Positions 35,963 through 48,469 are shown, counted from the first letter of the stretch. The stretch is DNA of 64,000 nucleotides from Zygnema cylindricum (GCA_037447655.1 JBBHKE010000708.1:93992-157991); one strand, 5' to 3'. A program made the numbers and translations. The notes: a model not told the origin generated them from the letters alone.

Positions 35963-37070
35963 GGGCATGGTTACATCAGGAGGTCTCTGTAATAGTACGG
36001 ACATCAAAATTTCTGTATTACAGAGGCCTCGGTTACATCGCGTATCGTCTGTAAATAGGTTTTTACATACGTGTTGTTTTTTGAGTGGCTCCACGTAAGT
36101 CGACGATCAAATCTCTAAAATCGCAAAGATTTGAAAACCGACCATTTTCGTATACAAATCCGTACTTGCGTACTTCGCACGTGTACTTCGCAAGTGTACC
36201 GTGTCAATGTACCTCAGAGATCTCCTTTCACTCTGCTGACTTTCAGGAAAAAACCATAGTTCAAAAGTAGGCGTTTTTTGGTAGGCCTTTTGTAGGCCGC
36301 CTTTAGCGTAAGTTGTATTACCGGCTTTCCATGTGATCTTCTTAGATCGCTACTTTCATCAGCGACCGTCCGATCGTCCGAATCTGACGATAGTCCTATC
36401 GTAAGTTGTGTTATGGGCTTTTCATGTGATCTTCTTAGATCGTTACTTTCATCAAAGACTGTCAGATTGTCCAAATCTGACGGTATAAATAAAAAGTCGC
36501 TCAAAACTCACAGAAAAAGATTTTTTTGTCCTATTTTTTTTTCAATTTTTGACATGACGTTTAATTCTCTATCGATCCATGTGTAACTCAACCGTGTTAC
36601 TATTTTATTTCATTTTGTGGCCAATACAATATGGGTCTTAAGGCCATATTGTATGTTTTGCATACAATAGGCATATTATATGGGCGTACGGTCACCTACT
36701 TTGGAACTATGGAAAAAACCGTATTTCTTTTCGGCAAAGATTTTACGGTCACCTTGTCCGAAGGCACGTGACTTTGGGGGCGTGTGAAAATTTTCATTTT
36801 TCATCGACGCACGTGTCTATCGTCCAAGTGTAACGAATTGACTGGTTCTGTATTGGTACAGAGGCGCATGGAGCAATTGCTTCGCAGATGAAGACCAAAA
36901 TGTAATCGGACGGTCGACGTCTTCTCCCGAATACTTGGAGAATCGTTATCCTATTTTCTGTAATATTGTTTTCAAGAAACTCACGAAAATATAGTACGGC
37001 ATGGTACGGGCAAGTACAAAATTCTCTATTAATTATTAAACCTCACTTTTCGTCTGATGTAACCATACCC
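35963..37070. mobile_element. GGG(C/T)ATGGTTACATCAG inverted-repeat element
   Basis: The left end GGGCATGGTTACATCAG and right end CTGATGTAACCATACCC are complementary. Flanks are TTC and TTA, a possible decayed 3-bp duplication. The resemblance of the ends to the GGGTGAAG and GGGTAACC elements suggests a third Harbinger-like subfamily. It is interrupted by the 457-bp element at 36255. Confidence 0.7.
36255..36711 (+). mobile_element. hAT-like 457-bp MITE, CATAGTTC family, copy 1
   Basis: Inverted termini CATAGTTCAAAAGTAGG and CCTACTTTGGAACTATG, with a perfect 8-bp duplication GAAAAAAC. It contains a 93-bp unit twice in tandem from about 36308 (each starting CGTAAGTTGT and ending GATAGTCCTAT). 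A minus-strand frame stays open across both units because 93 is a multiple of three. The copy at 48726 is the same length. Confidence 0.92.
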
Positions 37071-38845
37071 TTATTTAGTGTTATTTAGCGGTTCAGCTCA
37101 GTGAAATCCAACGGTGGTTCGGAATTTATAAAACCGGTTTAAAGCCGTTCAGTGCGGTTCGGCCCTTCGGCCTTACATTACACCGAACCGAGCCGGGCCG
37201 AGTGCTACCCCCCCGACTGCACTTAAAAACAGGCGCATCCGCCATCCGGCGCAGTAAGAAGTTAAGAACCACTAAACCCTCCTGTAACTTTATTGTTTCT
37301 GGTTACCGTACAAGACACGTCAGCTGAAATCCGTCCAGTTAGTGGGATACTTGGCACTGGGTGAAACCCTTATATAGTTCGCGGCCCGGTTACGAACGGT
37401 TTAGTGGGTTTAGTGGCTCGGTTTGGTGATATGCAACGGTTTAGTTTTGGTTCGGAATTTCCAGACTCGTTTAATTCGGCTCGGTACACGAAAGGAAACC
37501 GAACCAAGCCGTACTGAACCTGGCCAAGTGTTACCCTTTCCGGCTTTCCTTACAAGATTTTGTACGGTAATTTGTCGGCCTCAGGAAGCTTGTGTGTACC
37601 TTTGCCCTTTGGGATGGTTAATTTTCTGTCGTAACGCGGGCGATTTACGCGATCCAATAGCGGGGCCAATTGCACAGCCCGGTTCTGCTTCCAACCATTC
37701 ACAGCTACAGGGAAGGTACAGTACTTACCTGTACTGTAGCCACGCTGCTATTAGCGACCGGGATGAAACAAGACAGCATGTTTTCCGTGAAATACACGTG
37801 TATGATTACGAGTGGCTTATCGATTTCCGCGGCTATTCCAATCATTGCGCTTTCACCCGTCTATTTTTTCTGGTCATTCGCTTTGTAAAAAAAACCATTT
37901 ATCACCCGAAAATTGCCCAATGGTTCTCAATTTTCGTGTAATTTTGGCTGAAACCGTACAAAAGTACACCGCGAAGTCTGTTTTCTCACCTAAGGCCTAG
38001 TATAAATACTAGTTTCTACGCCGTTGATGTAATCGTCCCTTGTCGTTATATGGAAGCTGGCTAGTATCTTCCTTTTGCGCTGGAATTCCTGTAATCAGGT
38101 GGAAACTGCCGTAAGTGAAGCTAATATCGACGTGACCGAAGCTAATTTCCACCTGAGGGCAGCACTTCCTAGAAGATTACCGTAACCGTCAAAAAGTCCA
38201 CTCCACCAAAATGTGTGTACGGAAACTGCCATCGAAGGCACCTTTCGTACACTGCCTCGGTACCATGCGAACCTTCCTTGCACTTCAGAGCTATTCTAAT
38301 TCGGTGTACTTTGTTCTGGTAGTCAACTGCAGTCGTAATCCTGCAGTGCATAGGACGAAGTGGCCACCTAACAAAAATTGATATCTCTCACTGACTTTTA
38401 CTCCTATATCCAATCATAAAAGGCTCTTTGAGTGTACCGATTCTATAATATCGCCGTATTCTGACGCTTGTCGGAAACATCGCGCCGCGTTCCTGAAACC
38501 TCCGGCAGAGGCACATGGGAGAAAACAGGCACCCTTGAACAGCCAATTTAGGGCAAACCAAAAATTAGGGCAAAACAAATTAGGGCAAACCAGTACTGTA
38601 CGTCAGCCATGTCGGCGGTTAGTTGTCTCATCTTGGAGATGCTTCCGTGGTTTCTGAGGCTCTTTCCACCAAACTTCCACTGCGTTTCAAATACTTAGCA
38701 GTAGAACTTCCCTTAGTTGTTGCTTTCTTTGGAAGCCAAAGTGAGTGAAACCCTAATTAAAACCATGAGCAGGCTGCAGCTGGTGCCTAGCATGAGGAAA
38801 ACATGAAGACAAGATGAGAGAATAGGTTGAGGTGTAGAGGAAGGG

Positions 38846-38942
38846 AGAGAGAGGGAGAGGGTGAGAGCAAGAGAGAGAGAGAGGGAGAGAGAGACAGAGG
38901 GAGGAAGAGAGGGAGAGAGGGGGAGAGATAGAGGAAAAAGAG
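38846..38942. repeat. GAGAGGGA purine repeat upstream of orphan gene
   Basis: GAGAGAGAGGGAGA units end about 30 bases before the proposed start codon of the orphan gene. Confidence 0.85.
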
Positions 38943-38971
38943 GGAATAGAGGAGGTTTCAGAAGAAACTTC

Positions 38972-41900
38972 ATGAAGCGCCAGAGGACTGGAACAGGGAA
39001 AAATGGGTGGAAGGGAGCCTCTTCGGACATATGTAGGAAGGAAGAGAGAGAGGAAGAAGAGGAAGCGGAAGACGTTGAATGGTTGAAAGCCAGCAACAGA
39101 AGACAGGCGAGAGAAATCTGTTATTTGAAAGAAGAATTGGAAGGTTGGTGTTTTCCCTCTCTTTTATGTTTTCCTTCGCTTTTCTAATGGATGTTTTTCA
39201 AAGTTGGTAACTGGTTTTATGATGGAAACCAAGAATAAGGGAGTTAAGGTAAGTTTGTTTTCTTGGCAAGAACATTGAACTTCTGTTCGAGGTTTTCATC
39301 TTTTTAAGCATGAAAGCGATTTAATTACAACAATGTTTATCGGGCCGATGATGACGTAGAGTTATAATCATGTCGACTTTTTCTCTTTGTCGAGACAAAA
39401 TGCTATATTTCTTTCAAATTTGTTGAGAATGTAAGGTAAATGCTTTTCTAGCTGAAAAGAAAGAGATAGAAGAACAGTTTTTAAGTGTGGATGTAAGAAC
39501 TTTTTCTGTTTGGATTCCATCAGAGTTAGACCATTAATTTTGATTATGCTCGGTAGTCATCATTGACTGGAAACTTTGATGTCTTTTGACTTTTTTTTTT
39601 TAATTGTCAGTGAAGTCAGTTAGTCAGTTTATTCAGTTCGGTCAATTTATCTAGCAGCAGAAGTCTTAAGTATGAATCTCATTAGTTTGTTTGTACTGAA
39701 ATGTTTTTTATTTTGGTTTTTTTGCAGAGCTTCATTTGAAGCTGTTGAAAGCTGAAAGACGCATTCGTGAGTTAGTTGCAAAGACTGTTATGGCTTCTAC
39801 CACAACTGGAGAGAGGACAGAGTTAAAGACACGTTTGAACGTTGAGGAATTTTCTGAAGGGATTGATAGCAAAGCTGAGGAAGATAGTGAGGGAGTGGAC
39901 GAAGATGATGCACAAACGGTTGCAAAATCGAGTGTGAATGTGGAAGTAAATACAGATAGATCTAAAGTAGACAGGAGAGGAAAAAAGCCGTTATTGTTTT
40001 CGCAAGAGAAAAAACAGAGTCAACGGGAAGACATACCGAACGTCAGAACCGATAATTCTCATGAAGTTAGTGTGGCTCAAAGTGAGGGAATAGCAATGCC
40101 TGGAGACAAAGGACCCGTACATGGACAAAGGCTTGAGAAACTTTTGCCTTCGGGAGGTCAGGAAGAGGATTGCATAGAGGTGAAGGGATCTGGACCGGAT
40201 GTTGAGGATTCAACAAGGTCAACTCCTGATAAAGAAGTTTTAAGCTCTACTGTCAAAAAAGAGAAAGATATTAAAGATATTTTGGATGGTGGTCTGAAGG
40301 CAGTTCCAAATGTTAGCAATGCACAATTGGAGGATTGCAAACAAGTGGCGTCACCTTGTACAGAAGAGGCAGCAACAATACAGACTCCGGAGTTGCTTTC
40401 CGTTCCAGTCGAGAAGGTTTCTGAGAGAGTCGGTGAAAGTGGAAATGGTGGAGAGAGAGAGATGTGTACAGCAGTCAATCAAGTCACTTCTGTTATGGAT
40501 TCAATAATGCAGGGAGGTAATAAGCAGGACAAGCGACTACGTGACACCTCCGATTGGCTGGGATTTAATGGGATACAGGTACTAGATAGGCCTCCAAATG
40601 GAAAAGCTGGCATAGAGGAGTCTGATGAAGGAATATATTTACTGACTGGAGATACAACCACTGTTCCTGACCCTCCTTCAAGTCTCCAATTGTCTGTTTC
40701 TAAAGCTCCAGTGGTTGGACAGAGTGAGGTATTGACCAATTTTAAACTACAGATGGAGCCTAAGGTTAAAACGAGATCGTTGGGAGGTGGAGGGATACCT
40801 AGTTTTTTGGACATGAATAGAAGCCCTCCGGCAGATATTGTGGAATATCTGAGTGCGGCTTGCAATAAGGCAGCCATGAAAAGGAAGGAGAAAGGAATAG
40901 AAACTGTCGGGAAGGCAACAGTCTCCTCTTTGGAAATACTCAAGCCGCGTGGTGGTGTTGGTGGGATTTTCGGTTCGATTCTGGGAGGAGGAGGAGGAGG
41001 AGGAGGAGGAGGAGGAGGGGGAGGAGGAGGAATTGCAGTTCGACAAGGAGCTGGAGTAGAGGTAAAGTCAGATACTTCCAATGTGGGAAATGATGCCCCG
41101 ACAGGAAGAGGGCGAGTTTTACATCTTTTACAAGAACAATGTAGAATGCTCGAAGAGAAGAAAGCCGCAAAAACTAATGCTCCAGATACGTCTGGAAGAG
41201 ATAGACCAATCCACGACCTTTCGAAGAATGTAAATAACCTTCCCATGGACAGATTGCATACAGATTCAACTGCCATAGGACCATTCAAAAGTACTATAGT
41301 TGCCCTCCAAGAGAGACAATTCATGGACATCGGTACAAGACCAGGAGGTTTTGGGTCATCATCTCCTAAAGGGGCAAAACACGGTCTAAACATCGCTAGT
41401 AAAGGCCTTAGAGGTCCATTTCGAACATCACCTTCGTGGTTGGAGTCGAAGGGAGAGGAGAGTGAAGCATTAGGAACGAGACAAGACTTTGGAGCTGGAG
41501 TGGAAACCATCGCATCTCTTCTTCGAAGTCAATTAGGGCGGACCTCTCCAGGAAAACCGTTTCTTCCAAAGGATAGGAATGGGATGTCGAAAGGAAACCT
41601 CAAGGTAGGAGGACAGTTTGGGAGTCTCCCTCCTGTTGAGCCTGTCGTGAGTAATCCACAAATACAGACTCAACTTGAGTGGGGCTTATTTTATGATCAT
41701 TATACGAGAGTGGGTACTAATGGACCAGGCACACAAGGGAGAAGCAATTTAGACACAATAGAACATGTGGATACGAGTCCTCCTATTGAGAGAGTCGGGT
41801 TCTCATGGGGAGGACGTGACGTGGGCAAGAGTAATATGGCGGGAACTAAATTCGGGGACAGCATAGAGATAGCCGGTTTTACGGGCCAAAGAGGACCTAC

Positions 41901-44900
41901 TGAAAATGATAGTATTGGGAAAAAGAGGGAGAATAGTGAAACCGTTTGTGGAGCTGGATTGAGTTTACAGTGTGGACGAGACACACTTCCTAAATTGGAC
42001 AGTTCTTTTGTTTTACAGAAAAACAAACAAGGGGAACTGACAAAGAAAAGAAAAACGCATAACTCGTCTTCGGGAGAGGAAGAGGAGGAGGTAGTTCGTG
42101 TTGGAGTTGTAACTTCATTAGGGCGGAAAGATAAAGATGATGGAGATCCGGGGAACTGGACTTTAGGGATGGGACACATGGATGAAGATTCAGTTTCACA
42201 GAAGGGAGATGTAGCAGAAAGTGTTACTAAGGTACCCATTTGGAGACAGGGAGATGCGTCTTTGTCTTTAGGAAGAGATTTGAGTCTCCCAAAGCTGAGC
42301 ATTGGACTGATTTTGCATTCTGAAAACGGCCGAGAAAATGCCGGTTTGAATACAAATGGAGAATCTATTATGCTTCCAGTCAATGGAACAAGGGATGGAT
42401 TGAGAGAAAGTCATTCAGAAAAGACAAAAGACGGAGTTTTTGCAGTAGAACAGGTAGTGAAGCAGACGGAATGTGCTGATTTTTGGACACGAGCGGCAGA
42501 AAGAGACGAACAGGGAAAAGCGAGAATCGAGGAAAATAGTATCGTGCCTCATTTGTCTCAGGAATTGACAGTGAACAGTTCTGATTTACCGGACAGATTG
42601 GGAAACATGGATTGTCAGGTTTGGCAAAATCTTTTGAGTCGTAATGGTAATGGCAGAGAAGTCAGTAGAAAAGAAAGTAGAAGTGGTCCTTCGCAGTCGT
42701 TTTCGAAAACAGACGGCAAAAATTGTTTACCGGAGAAACATCATAATGGGCAGAAATCGGTCGATAGTGAGGAAAGGGCTGGAGATTCTGAAGAGGGAGG
42801 GCCTTCTCGAGGCTGTGAAGTCAAAGGGGGTCAAAGTCAAGCTGGTTTGATACCTCCATCAGAGCCAGAGTTAGGAAGTTGCTCACCAGAAAAAGTAAAC
42901 TCGAGAGGAAAGTTCTTAACCAACGATCAATGGGAAAACTTGAAGGCTCTTGCCGTTGGTGAATACGAAAAGAAGAAGGGAAGACCCCATGTGGTGAAGG
43001 GTGCCTTGCATTATGGAGATTTTCTTGAGGAATGTATGCAATGGGTTCCCGGGGTATGGCTCAGTGCAAGTGTACTTTTGTGTGCCTATCGTCGTTGGGT
43101 TCAAAATCACCCTCCTTCATTAGGTGGAGCTTCTATTAAGAACTTGCAACAGCAGGTAATGGTTTAAAGCTACACTGTAAACCGCTGTTAGCGTTGATAA
43201 AAGTAATTCGATGCTGTTTTTTTTTTTTTTTGTCACCACAAAATAGTTAATAACACAAATTTATTTTTTTTTAACTAAAATTCATCAGACTTTTCAAAAT
43301 GAGCAATTGGAACTGAAGTAGAGTTAATAACACTAATATAAACTCCAAGCTAATATTTCTTTACTTTCATAGCTGTTCACGGTGTTGTTTTAAACTGTAT
43401 TATTGCAGTCAACTGTGTTTTTTCTGAATGTTTGTTGCTGAGTTGTTTCTTTCAGAAAAAATTTCAGCTATTTGCTGCAGTTGCACTGGCATTGGGGTTG
43501 TTAAAAATCTTCATTAACCGTGGTGGGGTTGGCTTAAGTCAGGAGGTTTAGGAGAGTAAAAGGTGTGTTGCATGTATCTCTATCATGTCAGCAAGAGGTT
43601 CCAACCAGGACAGTCATATTTTGCTCCATATTTTGCTTCTAAACAATAGTCATTATTGGAACAAGCTTTCAGGTTTATCACGTGGGGCTAATTGTTGTTA
43701 ATAGTTGTACCCGTTGTTAATTGTTTGCCGCGTTACCTGCAGGCGATGATACTGGGTCCTCTTGGTTTGGATCTGAAGAAGAAACATTTTCATTGCGGTT
43801 CTCGTTTACGAACCGTGGGTATGAACTATCGAGGAATAACATTGCGGCCATCTGCTTTGGCACTGGCCGGATCAGCCGCACCTTCCTCTTCTCTTTTGAG
43901 CGGAGCAGTCGAGGGAGAGACTGATGATACCGAGATTTATGCCGATGATGATACTTATACTGTGGACGACGATGGTATGTCCGAAGTGCCCTCGACCGAA
44001 AGGTCGGGAAGAACGCAAGGAACGAGAGAGGAAATGGACAAAGCGATAGCCGACGGAGGAGAAGATTCCGGTAGGTCTTTTGCCATGGGAGACTCTCGTT
44101 CAGGAGGAGAGAAGATCTCAGGAAAACAGCCCGAGACAGGTCGTAGCTCCTATATGAGAAATAGTGAAGGAGTTGGGAGAAGCCTGAGACAGGGCGTGTG
44201 GGAGAATGCGGTACAGCAGTCTTGTGGGCCAACAAACGGTGTGGATGAGAATTCCTTAACATCCATTCCAGCGAATGAGAAAATGACAGAGGCCACAGAG
44301 GCCTCTTGTGTCCCTGGAGATAATAATAGTCCACGAGGAAGGAAAGCTATAGGAGAAGGAGAGGTGGAAGGTCGGTTGGGAGGAGGGGAGGCGAGTAGTA
44401 CGGGTCATCCAGGAGGGGCTTACAGCTGTTCTGGGATGCGACAACCGTCTTTAAAAGAGCACGGTTTAATAACCCCTTTGAAAGTGGAGGGTTTAACTGT
44501 TCCCTCGACACACGGAGGTAAGGGAATTCCCTCGTGTCTTCGGAGAATTTTGAAAGCAGTGGGATGTAAGTCGGTACCAGAAATTAGTTCGACTGAAGGT
44601 TCGCTCGGTCATCGAGAAGAGACGAGAGTGAGTAATACAGTTAATACAGTTGAGACCAATAATGAAGGAGAAGAAGGAAATGCGCCTTCCTATGCTATTC
44701 CCGAAGCCAGTGTGGGATCTCCGACAAAATACGAGAATAGTGGGGAAGAAGGTGGCTCTCGTTTTGAGAGGAGGGAAGGAGGAGGAGGACCATCAGAAAG
44801 CTTGTATGGTGAGAGTAGGGAGAGTGTAGGATTCAAACCATCCAAACCTTCGAAACGAGGCTCGGATATGGCTCCTCCGTTTTCTGGAGCTCCAAGGGGA

Positions 44901-45191
44901 GTCGGGAAAGGGTCGGTAGTGAGATTACCGGGTTCTATGCAAGGTCCCATAGGGGAACAAATTGGGAGATCCGAGGGACAGGTTCGTGGAATGGGATTGG
45001 CCGGTTCGGTGATGGGAAATTTGGGAAGCAGTCAAAAGCCTCTGAATGGTCCGTTAGGGAAGGGAAAACCTCCAGGTTCTATGTCGGGAAGTGTTAATGG
45101 CACCGGCTCTACGAAGTTAGTTAGACCTGCGGCTACAAGACTCGCTGCGGTGGGGTGTGGCTCCGAGGATGGGAGGTCCGACAGGTGGTAA
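38972..45191 (+). CDS. Large orphan protein with N-terminal coiled coil and poly-Gly tract
   Basis: I do not recognise this gene. Exons 38972-39143, 39728-43155 and 43743-45191 (TAA) join in phase to about 1,682 residues. The ATG at 38972 is chosen because the frame upstream is only GA repeat. Residues 35-80 form a charged coiled coil (EICYLKEELEELHLKLLKAE). Most of the rest looks disordered and acidic. It includes a 17-Gly run encoded by GGA repeats near 40985-41031, a basic-then-acidic stretch KKRKTHNSSSGEEEEE, and two related segments (LSLQCGRDTLPKL and LSLGRDLSLPKL). The only compact-looking part is near residues 1120-1190: NDQWENLKALAVGEYEKKKG, then HYGDFLEECMQWVPG and LLCAYRRWVQNHP. After it, exon 3 opens with MILGPLGLDLKKKHF and an acidic EIYADDDTYTVDDD. 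A 33-nt microexon and a cassette exon are possible. Nuclear location is a guess. Confidence 0.75.
39452..39484 (+). other. Possible 33-nt microexon of the orphan gene
   Basis: A good acceptor (TTTTCTAG) precedes CTGAAAAGAAAGAGATAGAA. If cut at the weak donor A|GTGTGG, it adds eleven residues (AEKKEIEEQFL plus a changed junction Lys) that continue the coiled coil, keeping phase. The better donor eight bases on (GTAAG) would break the frame. Confidence 0.35.
43174..43386. mobile_element. TACACTGTAAACC-type MITE in orphan-gene intron
   Basis: Runs from TACACTGTAAACCGCTGTTAG to TCATAGCTGTTCACGGTGTT. Internal ATTCGATGCTG and CACAAAATAGTTAATAACAC match the 33495 copy. It begins shortly after the splice donor at 43156. 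Confidence 0.6.
43456..43551 (+). other. Possible alternative exon of the orphan gene with hydrophobic segment
   Basis: After the acceptor TTTCTTTCAG, the frame continues in phase from exon 2: KKFQLFAAVALALGLLKIFI, then a short tail and TAG at 43549-43551. It could be an alternative last exon adding a membrane-like tail. Alternatively, cut at GAG|GTTTAG (43545), it could be a 90-nt cassette in phase with exon 3. Only transcripts can decide. Confidence 0.4.
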
Positions 45192-45887
45192 GGAGAAGGG
45201 AGATGGGAAGGAAAGGGCTAAGAGCGACAGTGAGAGGGAGAGGGAGAGGGAGAGAAAGACGAAGGAGTAAAGTTGATTGGCAGAAAGTTTCTGGTGCCGT
45301 TGTAAAGGGAGAATTGGAGGGAGGAGGAGGAGGAGAAGGAAGGTGTTAGGGTGTTTTAGGGTTCATGAACCTCTGAAGATTTGAGATCTGTTTTGTAAAA
45401 TTCAGTTGTTTCCTTGTAAGGTTTTGTAGAGTACAAAAGTTAGGCGAGTACCGTAGTCGCAGTTTTCAAGACATAATTTAGTTTTTCCTGTTTTTACTTT
45501 AAACTTTATGTTTCCATGTAGGTTCAAATGTGTAACTTAGGGCAGTCTTCTCGTAGGGCTGTGAGCCTTTTCCTTCGGTGGTCGTTTGCTACACCTTCGA
45601 CTTTTTTTTTTTTTTTTTTACTTTTGAACTACTTGACATGTTACTGAGCTCCTGAGGAATAAAGTTTAGTGATGTTTGAGCTTCCATTCGACGTATTTCC
45701 GTATCTCGTATCTTTGTATTTTCGTATTTTTGTATTTTTGTATTTTCATATTTTTGCTTTATCCTTCTAATTGTGATGTTTTTGAAAATTTTCATTTAAC
45801 AAGTTTCTCTGGTTCGTTGAATCATTATTAGTGTTGATAAACGTAATTCTATGCTGGTTTTTTTTTCTGTCTGCAATAGTGATACTA

Positions 45888-46077
45888 GCTACACCGCCGA
45901 TTGTTATTAGAGTTAATAAAACTAATTCGGTAAAGACTTTTCTGGCCAAAAATCACAAAATAGTGTAATAACACTATTAAAGGAAGTCGACAGAAATTTG
46001 CACTAAATTAGTGTTATTAGTTCTAATTTCGCATTAACACTAATACATCCTTAACGCTAATAACGATGAGCGGTGTA
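45888..46077. mobile_element. TACACCGCCGATTG MITE
   Basis: Left end TACACCGCCGATTGTTATTAG and right end CTAATAACGATGAGCGGTGTA. Arms carry TTAGAGTTAATAAAACTAAT. A partial related element stands directly to its left from about 45811. Confidence 0.7.
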
Positions 46078-46849
46078 GCTTGGAATGGCCCTTAAAGTCT
46101 TTAAACGTTTTAAGCAGCCACGTACTTCGGAGCCGAACTAGAAATTAATAACCGTTTAACATAAGCCCCGTACCAATAATGTTGTAACTGTAATAACACT
46201 AATAAAGTAATAATAGCTCTGGGTGTACTCTGTCCGTACGTTACCAGTCTTCTACTATTTTCAGGCAGTTTTGCGTACAGAGAAAGCGTAAATATCAGTC
46301 GTGCAGATACTTGATTTTGTACGGAAATAGGAGCGCGATATATCGCTGACATATCGGCTCAATACGCACTACACCGCGAATCGTTATTAGCATTATGAAC
46401 TCTATATCGGCGCCCCCAAATTTTGATTCCAAAACCTGAAATAGAATTGATAATACTAAATTTTCCTTTACGTTAATTACAGTTCTAGAGAATTAGCGTT
46501 CATAATTCTAATTTATGATATTACTGAATAGTGTGGTGTACCGACGTGTCAGTCCGTACAAAACGGTATTTCATTAAATAAAAAAGTACGAAACATGGAT
46601 TAAAATAATCGCAATCGCATGTAAAACTACGCTCAGAATAAGAGACATATAATGATACTACCTGTTTTAGTGTAAAGATATGTGTGGCGTAATAATTATT
46701 TGCGCAAACACCCAAATTAGAGTTATGAAAAAATTAGAGTTAAAGACGCGACAGTGTACGATTTGTCAGATTTTGTACTTTTACCTATTTTACTGTGAAG
46801 ATCCTGGTGGCAAATCTGTTGTACCAAAATTAGATTTAAATTTGTATTA

Positions 46850-48360
46850 GGGTGAAGTTCCGTCATACGTTTCTGTAATCGTACGGCCAACTCTACAGAC
46901 CGGGTTAATTGAGGGTAACCTTCCATCAGGCGTTCCCAGTAATTGTACGATCACGTTTACCGGCAGTAATATTTGTAATTTTCCATCAGGTCGTGCCAGT
47001 GAATCAAAAATGCTTACGTGTTTGATTGCGATTGGTACCACGTAAGATCCTGTTTAGCCGGCCAAGAATAATGAAAGTTTTGAAAAGTACGAAATCTCAA
47101 CTGCGTATCTGTACAGGCGGACGCCGATTAAAATATCTAGTAGCGTCACGCTAATGTACAATCTGAACGTTCTTGTATTTGTCGTTGTTCCAACGGCCAC
47201 GAAAACCGTTGCAAATTGAAAATTTGTACAAATGTCCATGAAAGTACCATTTTGTACGTTCACGTATTATCGCTGTACCAGCGGAGGCGTGACAGGATGT
47301 CCTACAACCAAGATTTTGTCGTCGAACAAGGTGACTATGATGTCAGACGGTACACGCCATTTGCCACATGTAAGTTTATAACTTCAAGTCCGTCGTGGAT
47401 CGACTCTGATTTTACAAGTGGACCAATACACGCGTCCACTAAGCGCAAAGTGTCCTCCTGAGGACAGGACAGTCGGAGGAGACTGGCCAGGTGCTGGATG
47501 GAAAGGACGTTTGTGTCGAGAATCCAAAATCGGACGATGGGAGTTTTCGCCAAAAAGTCTAGAGAATCTTAACAAAGTTTTAGTAAACATCTTTTGTAAA
47601 AAAAAAAAAAAACAGTACGGCCAAGTACGGAAAGGTACTTTCTCCAGTAAACAACCCCACTTTTCGCCTGATGGAAGGTTACCCTGAGTCGATGTTCCAT
47701 CACGTAGAGTCTGTAAACCACGTGTTGTAAATTGACTGGCGCCACGCAAGCTACGATCCGATAGTGAATATCTTTCAGGTTTTAGCACCGACAAACTTAA
47801 CTTAAAATCTTCACTTGCGTACCATGTACCTGCGTACGAAGTAATCATACGACATAACTTTTTTACTTTTTGCAGACACCAATCTGTACGCCAACTCATT
47901 TTTTAGGGTTTTTGTTTCGAACATAACGAAAGTCCTTCGAGAGAAATAGTGTGACGAACAAAAAGTTACCGAAAATAGCGTGATGAAAGAATGTTACGAA
48001 ATTTCGTTTTTATTTTCGGTTGTATTTTGGAAAGCGCATGTCATGTGCAAATTTAAGATTTTTCGTTGGTTTTACACCATGACACGTAGCTTAATCGTCC
48101 AGCGTGTCACGAAATATTTTTTTCCGTATCTGCCAACCCACCTCCTCGAGGTGGGTTGACAATTACAGAAAAAAATGAAGCGAATGCCTTGCAGATGAAC
48201 ATCCGACGATCAGTATTACCTCCCAGACCTTCGGAGAGTATCGGCAAGAATCTCTGTAATGTTTTTTTTCGCATAAAAACAAAATAAGCGTTACGGTTTG
48301 GTACGGATAGCCGCTGATTTCTGTAAACTACCCCACTTTTCGTTTGATGGAACTTCACCC
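46850..48360. mobile_element. PIF/Harbinger-like MITE, GGGTGAAGTTCC family, copy 2, with a nested element
   Basis: Termini GGGTGAAGTTCCGTCA and TGATGGAACTTCACCC with TTA on both sides. It spans 1,511 bp, but removing the 772-bp inner element (46913-47684) and one TGA leaves 736 bp, close to the 728 bp of copy 1 at 34876. Its inside matches copy 1 in inverted order. Confidence 0.9.
46913..47684. mobile_element. GGGTAACCTTCCATCAGGCG element nested in a Harbinger-like MITE
   Basis: Ends GGGTAACCTTCCATCAGGCG and CGCCTGATGGAAGGTTACCC are a perfect 20-bp inverted repeat with TGA duplicated on both sides. The ends resemble those of its host element. It has no transposase frame. Confidence 0.9.
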
Positions 48361-48469
48361 TTAAACATATTTTTCAAAAAAATGAAAATCGTGATTAGTG
48401 TTAATAACGCTAATTATTTTTTAACTCTAATAATTTCTCAACGCTAATAACGATTCACGCTGTACCAGT

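Larger units (their letters stand above)
34097..38971. other. Intergenic region between the mutarotase-like gene and the orphan gene
   Basis: No supported gene. It holds a Harbinger-like MITE (34876-35603), a 150-bp palindromic MITE (35606-35765), and a 1.1-kb GGGCATGGTTACATCAG element (35963-37070) that itself contains a 457-bp hAT-like MITE. A 37.1-37.5-kb stretch rich in GGTTCGG/CCGAACC words follows. From 37.6 to 38.8 kb no structure is recognised; short frames there show no family motif. A GA tract begins near 38846. Confidence 0.6.

Noticed and set aside
40479-42383. Antisense frames of 343, 227 and 106 codons opposite the orphan gene
   Set aside because: They depend on the base composition of the sense frame, have Pro/Ser-rich content and no splice support.
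39736-43167. Treating the 1,143-codon frame as a complete gene
   Set aside because: Its first codon is TTG directly after a splice acceptor, the frame continues from an upstream exon, and its 3' end has a phase-correct donor 12 bases before the stop.
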